Shown here in pieces: positions 60,401-64,000 of a DNA stretch of 64,000 nucleotides. Source of the DNA: Onthophagus taurus (Eukaryota; Arthropoda; Insecta; Coleoptera; Scarabaeidae); contig NC_091973.1 in the NCBI RefSeq assembly GCF_036711975.1, forward strand, positions 6,634,001 through 6,698,000. The letters run 5' to 3'. Each line of letters opens with the position of its first letter. Within the stretch, counting starts at the first letter, position 1. The position numbers and the translations under genes are program-made. Below the pieces are notes generated by a model that had not been told where the DNA came from, did no database searches, and saw only the letters and a list, made by a program, of their open reading frames with translations.

Positions 60401-61600
60401 TCGGTTTCATTCATTTGTACAAAACGCCAAAACAGATTACGTAATATTAAAACGTATAAGTAACGTAAATTTACGTTGCAATGTGCTATGGACTAATATA
60501 GATAATCATAAAAAAGGAATCATGACATCACACCCTATTTCAAATACGCAACTAATCATTCTTTATCGCTAATATCGTTATATACTTTATATACTAAATA
60601 TATAAATGAAGTGGGAGACAGAACCAACAGTTGCTATGGAAATTGCCCAGGCTCCAGCCTGGGTCGATAAATTATATTGTATGGTTTTCAATTGCGTTTT
60701 CAAAGATTTTAAATTTTCTTTTGATAACACACACCGGACGTGCATAATATCTTGTTATTTCACAATAGAACTGGTTCTACGAACATTCTCGAAAATACAG
60801 TCATGGTGTTAGATATGCGAAGAATTTCGTCGATATAACATCTATTTAGGATGGTAATCGTCAGATGGCGATTAGATTTTTAGTTTCACTTCGTTATATT
60901 AATATTAATCAAATAACATTGTTCTTCTCAACAAACAATTTTTGCTTTATTATAAAATAAAACCCATTGTTCATATAGATTTTTTTATAAACCCAAAATT
61001 AAATTTAAACTCAAACAATTGTAATTTTTTGAGCAAAGTTAAATATTTATTCAAATTTTGGTAATCATTTTCTAAACAGATTCCCACGAATAGTTGGTTT
61101 TAATTTTAATAGATGGTGACACCTAAACAATATTAATAAATCAGAAAAATATTATTTTTTATTACTGATTTTAGTTATCTTCTACAAAATCAAACCAAAA
61201 ACACTTATCCATACCAAGACTTTATCAGATGTTTACTGTTAAAAAATTATATCAACATTATGTAATCATTTAATAAATATTGACTTTAACTAGGTGATAC
61301 CAAATACGAAGCCAGTGCATTAAATGAATCAAAATTACTAAAAATCTTATTTTCCTCAATATAAATTATACTACAATAATTTTATAAGTTATTCCTAAAT
61401 GATTTCAATTCATTGTACAAAAATAAGTCGAAACAAACTTTCGAGAGAATGGCACGTCTAAAATCAAGGATACAAATTTAAGCTGCTAAATGAAAGTGCA
61501 ATACAATACCCAAGTATGATTCAAAAACAAAATAAGATACGCTTTGTGAAACATCTAACATACCTAACCTTAATAAACAGTGTTAGGCTAAATCACGTCA
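60401..61600. other. AT-rich intergenic sequence
   Basis: No gene is supported. The 68-codon open frame at 60606-60812 has no recognisable features; it spans a palindrome CCAGGCTCCAGCCTGG at 60648-60663. Confidence 0.5.
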
Positions 61601-61608
61601 AATTGATG

Positions 61609-61915
61609 ATTCATTAGCAGTCAAAAATGTGATTGGAATAAATTTCATATCAACCTAAAATTAATTAACACATTGTCAACAACCCAAGGTCAATTAATGC
61701 AGCGCCACAAGGTCTTTGCGATTCTCAAAAGACGAAGAACCAAGGTCAAAGTCAAACGAAACCTGAGTTTTGTGGAGTTACGAATTTTGCTCAAACCACT
61801 TCTATATATCTGTTCTGTGCTTCAACATAAAGTTGTAACACAGTACGTACCCAGTATACTCCTGTTCCGACCCCTTCCGGCATTTTTGATCCATCTGTGA
61901 ACATGCAAATATCCC
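61609..61915 (-). pseudogene. LINE RNase H start fragment and flanking repeats
   Basis: The minus strand at 61855-61915 reads DICMFTDGSKMPEGVG, the beginning of a LINE RNase H domain with its first catalytic Asp. The flanks 61609-61705 and 61735-61836 are diverged copies of sequence at 62120-62220 and 62515-62640, so several repeat copies are interleaved here. Confidence 0.6.
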
Positions 61916-62359
61916 AAATTCACCATAAATTGCAGACTATGATATCTTGGTAGACTAATTCCAGACCAAAAACGTTCATAAATTTATCCACAAACCTTAC
62001 CAATTTTGAAACATTTCAAAAACAGAAACGGCAGAGAAAAAAACGAGTTCGAGATGATCAAAACTGCATTGCCCAACGTCTAACATAACCTTAAAAATCA
62101 GAAATCGGTCAATTAATGATCGATTAGCAGTCAAAAATGTGATTGGAACAAATTTCATACCAACCTAAAATTAATTAACACATTGTCAATAACCCAAGGT
62201 TAATTGATGCAGCGCCACGGCCACAATCGACCTAGAATTCTGAGGTTAGAGTTGAAAATGTAGGATTTTGCCCGATTAAATCGACATCACATGCGATCGA
62301 GGCGCTGCAATTAATATTGTATCTACTGCAAAGAACTTAGTTTTAGAACAGAGAAAATC
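61916..62359. repeat. Direct repeat R1 (at least 444 bp, partner at 63557)
   Basis: Sequence from AAATTCACCATAAATTGCAG matches 63557-64000 with a constant offset of 1641 bases and no difference that I could find. The partner runs off the window, so the true length is unknown. The content is unidentified and non-coding. Confidence 0.85.
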
Positions 62360-62759
62360 CGACTTTGGCTGATTAAGTCTAAGTCACTTGACGACAAAGA
62401 GATCCAAAACTCCAATTAAAAACTAAAAAATTTCAAATTTGGTAACATTTTTGTTTGGAATAACATTGTTGAATTCGAAGCAAGGTCTTTAATGGCGATT
62501 CTCAAAACACGAAGAACCAACGTCAAAGTCAAAAGAAACCTAAGTTTTGTGGACTTACGAATTTTGCTCAAACTGAGATTTGCATCTTTTAACCACCACA
62601 ACCACTTCTATATATCTGTTCTGTGCTTCAACATAAAGTTTTTATTAGGTGGAAGTGAAATAGATAGAACATCGAAAACTGTGCAACTTTCGTTATCAAC
62701 GTTGATTTGAAAAACTTAGTAGATATTTAGTATTAATACTGAGACTACATTACATTACT

Positions 62760-63490
62760 TAGATTACATATCGGGTAAGCAGACCAACCAAAAATCAAGA
62801 ATCTGATACGATTAACAGCAGGGCAATGACATAAAACATGCTCAACCGTCTCCTCATCCTGCGAACATAGCCGGCATTCAACATCGTCGGCTAGACCCAA
62901 CAAGTTGAGGTGTGTTTTTAATCGGCAGTGCCCATTAGAACTTAAGTCCTAAAGTATTCCCGGCTTTGACAGTTTCGATGTTAATAAACACCTTAGCGTC
63001 TCATTCCAGAAGAACTGGTCCATAGTAGGCGAAGTCTCTCTTCAGTCCATAGTCGAATTCTGCTGGTTCTGGCCCCACAAACGCTTTAGCGCTAGCTCAT
63101 CTTCCGCTTCATTGCCAGCTACTCCATAATGATCTGGGACCCAGATCAGAGAAACTCTGTTATCACAACTCACTGTGTTTAATGTTCTCTTACAGTCATT
63201 AACCAGAACTGATACCATTTTCATGGCTTGCAGCGCCTGGAGAGCGGCTTGACTGTCTAAAAAAAATGGTACTATCATGTTCTCTTTCAAGAAGGATTTT
63301 AGCACCTTGTTCCGACCCCTTCCAGCATTTTTGATCCATCTGTGAACATGCAAATATCAATAAAGCATAAAAGATCAACAAACAGCATTGGAACAGTTTT
63401 GAGCATATTGCTTAAATCTGTAAATGGTAGTTCTAGCCACTTTCTCTACATAGATTTGCAAAGGAGATAAGTCAAGCAGAACATCCATGT
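62760..63490 (-). pseudogene. LINE RT-RNase H-tail fragment
   Basis: From 63490 downward the minus strand reads LLDLSPLQIYVEKVARTTIY (RT-RNase H linker), then MFTDGSKNAGRGRNK-type sequence near 63350 in shifted frames. The RNase H continues as VPFFLDSQAALQALQAM and NRVSLIWVPDHYGVAGNEAED. The tail GHCRLKTHLNLLGLADDVEC with CSQDEETVEHVLCHC-like sequence follows near 62830-62930. Frameshifts make it a pseudogene. It belongs to the same broad I/R1-like group as the element at 20121-21759. Confidence 0.75.
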
Positions 63491-63556
63491 GTTTATCGCA
63501 TGAGAGTATTAAGAAGATAAATTAAATATGATGTTAATTTATGGTGAATGTCGACG

Positions 63557-64000
63557 AAATTCACCATAAATTGCAGACTATGATATCTTGGTAGACTAAT
63601 TCCAGACCAAAAACGTTCATAAATTTATCCACAAACCTTACCAATTTTGAAACATTTCAAAAACAGAAACGGCAGAGAAAAAAACGAGTTCGAGATGATC
63701 AAAACTGCATTGCCCAACGTCTAACATAACCTTAAAAATCAGAAATCGGTCAATTAATGATCGATTAGCAGTCAAAAATGTGATTGGAACAAATTTCATA
63801 CCAACCTAAAATTAATTAACACATTGTCAATAACCCAAGGTTAATTGATGCAGCGCCACGGCCACAATCGACCTAGAATTCTGAGGTTAGAGTTGAAAAT
63901 GTAGGATTTTGCCCGATTAAATCGACATCACATGCGATCGAGGCGCTGCAATTAATATTGTATCTACTGCAAAGAACTTAGTTTTAGAACAGAGAAAATC
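63557..64000. repeat. Direct repeat R2 (partner of 61916-62359)
   Basis: Second copy of the 444 bp repeat, cut by the window edge. It appears identical to R1 base for base. Confidence 0.85.

Overview
The window looks like nuclear DNA of an insect. It is strongly AT-rich, its host genes are split by short introns with GT-AG borders, and most of it is transposable elements (TEs) of typical insect families. A beetle is plausible but the order cannot be fixed from the sequence. Three host genes are recognisable: the last four coding exons of the HECT ubiquitin ligase HUWE1 (4.9-5.9 kb, +), a complete two-exon TMEM205/DUF4149 membrane protein gene (30.9-31.8 kb, +), and a complete 14-3-3 zeta gene (57.1-58.8 kb, -) with a pair of mutually exclusive exons. 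A 5'-truncated tandem copy of the 14-3-3 gene lies just downstream of it (54.0-55.5 kb, -).

Layout, left to right. 0-2.4 kb: a structurally complete piggyBac element with TTAA target duplications and an open 567-codon transposase. 2.5-4.8 kb: pieces of a decayed Jockey-like LINE. 4.9-6.7 kb: HUWE1 3' end. 6.7-8.3 kb: an array of a ~342 bp satellite built from two diverged ~170 bp halves; the same satellite returns in opposite orientation, in about twice as many copies, at 25.7-29.1 kb. Between the two arrays lie a four-copy ~2.46 kb macrosatellite made of fused Ty3/gypsy, mariner-like and LINE fragments (9.7-19.3 kb), and a nest in which a LINE sits in a foldback element, which sits in a second foldback element, which sits in another LINE (19.3-23.7 kb). 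29-32.6 kb: TMEM205 gene and flanks. 33.1-40.2 kb: a minus-strand LINE whose reverse-transcriptase gene carries thirteen tandem copies of one 349 bp internal segment. 40.4-50.2 kb: a tandem segmental duplication (period ~5.4 kb) of a TE cluster (two LINEs, a hAT inside a LINE, a piggyBac-like remnant). 50.5-58.6 kb: a ~2.8 kb tandem duplication of the 3' part of the 14-3-3 zeta gene, one copy of which was later hit by a Ginger-like cut-and-paste element (integrase plus cysteine-rich CXC domain); the other copy preserves the empty site. 58.8-60.4 kb: probable 14-3-3 5' UTR and promoter. 60.4-64 kb: AT-rich sequence, LINE RNase H remnants and an apparently perfect direct repeat of at least 444 bp that runs off the window.

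The host genes do not form a pathway. The common theme is repeated tandem amplification of TE-derived sequence at several scales (~170/342 bp, 349 bp, 2.46 kb, 2.8 kb, ~5.4 kb). No bacterial-type operon, CRISPR array, rRNA or tRNA was seen. All identities come from reading motifs by eye; no database search was run.
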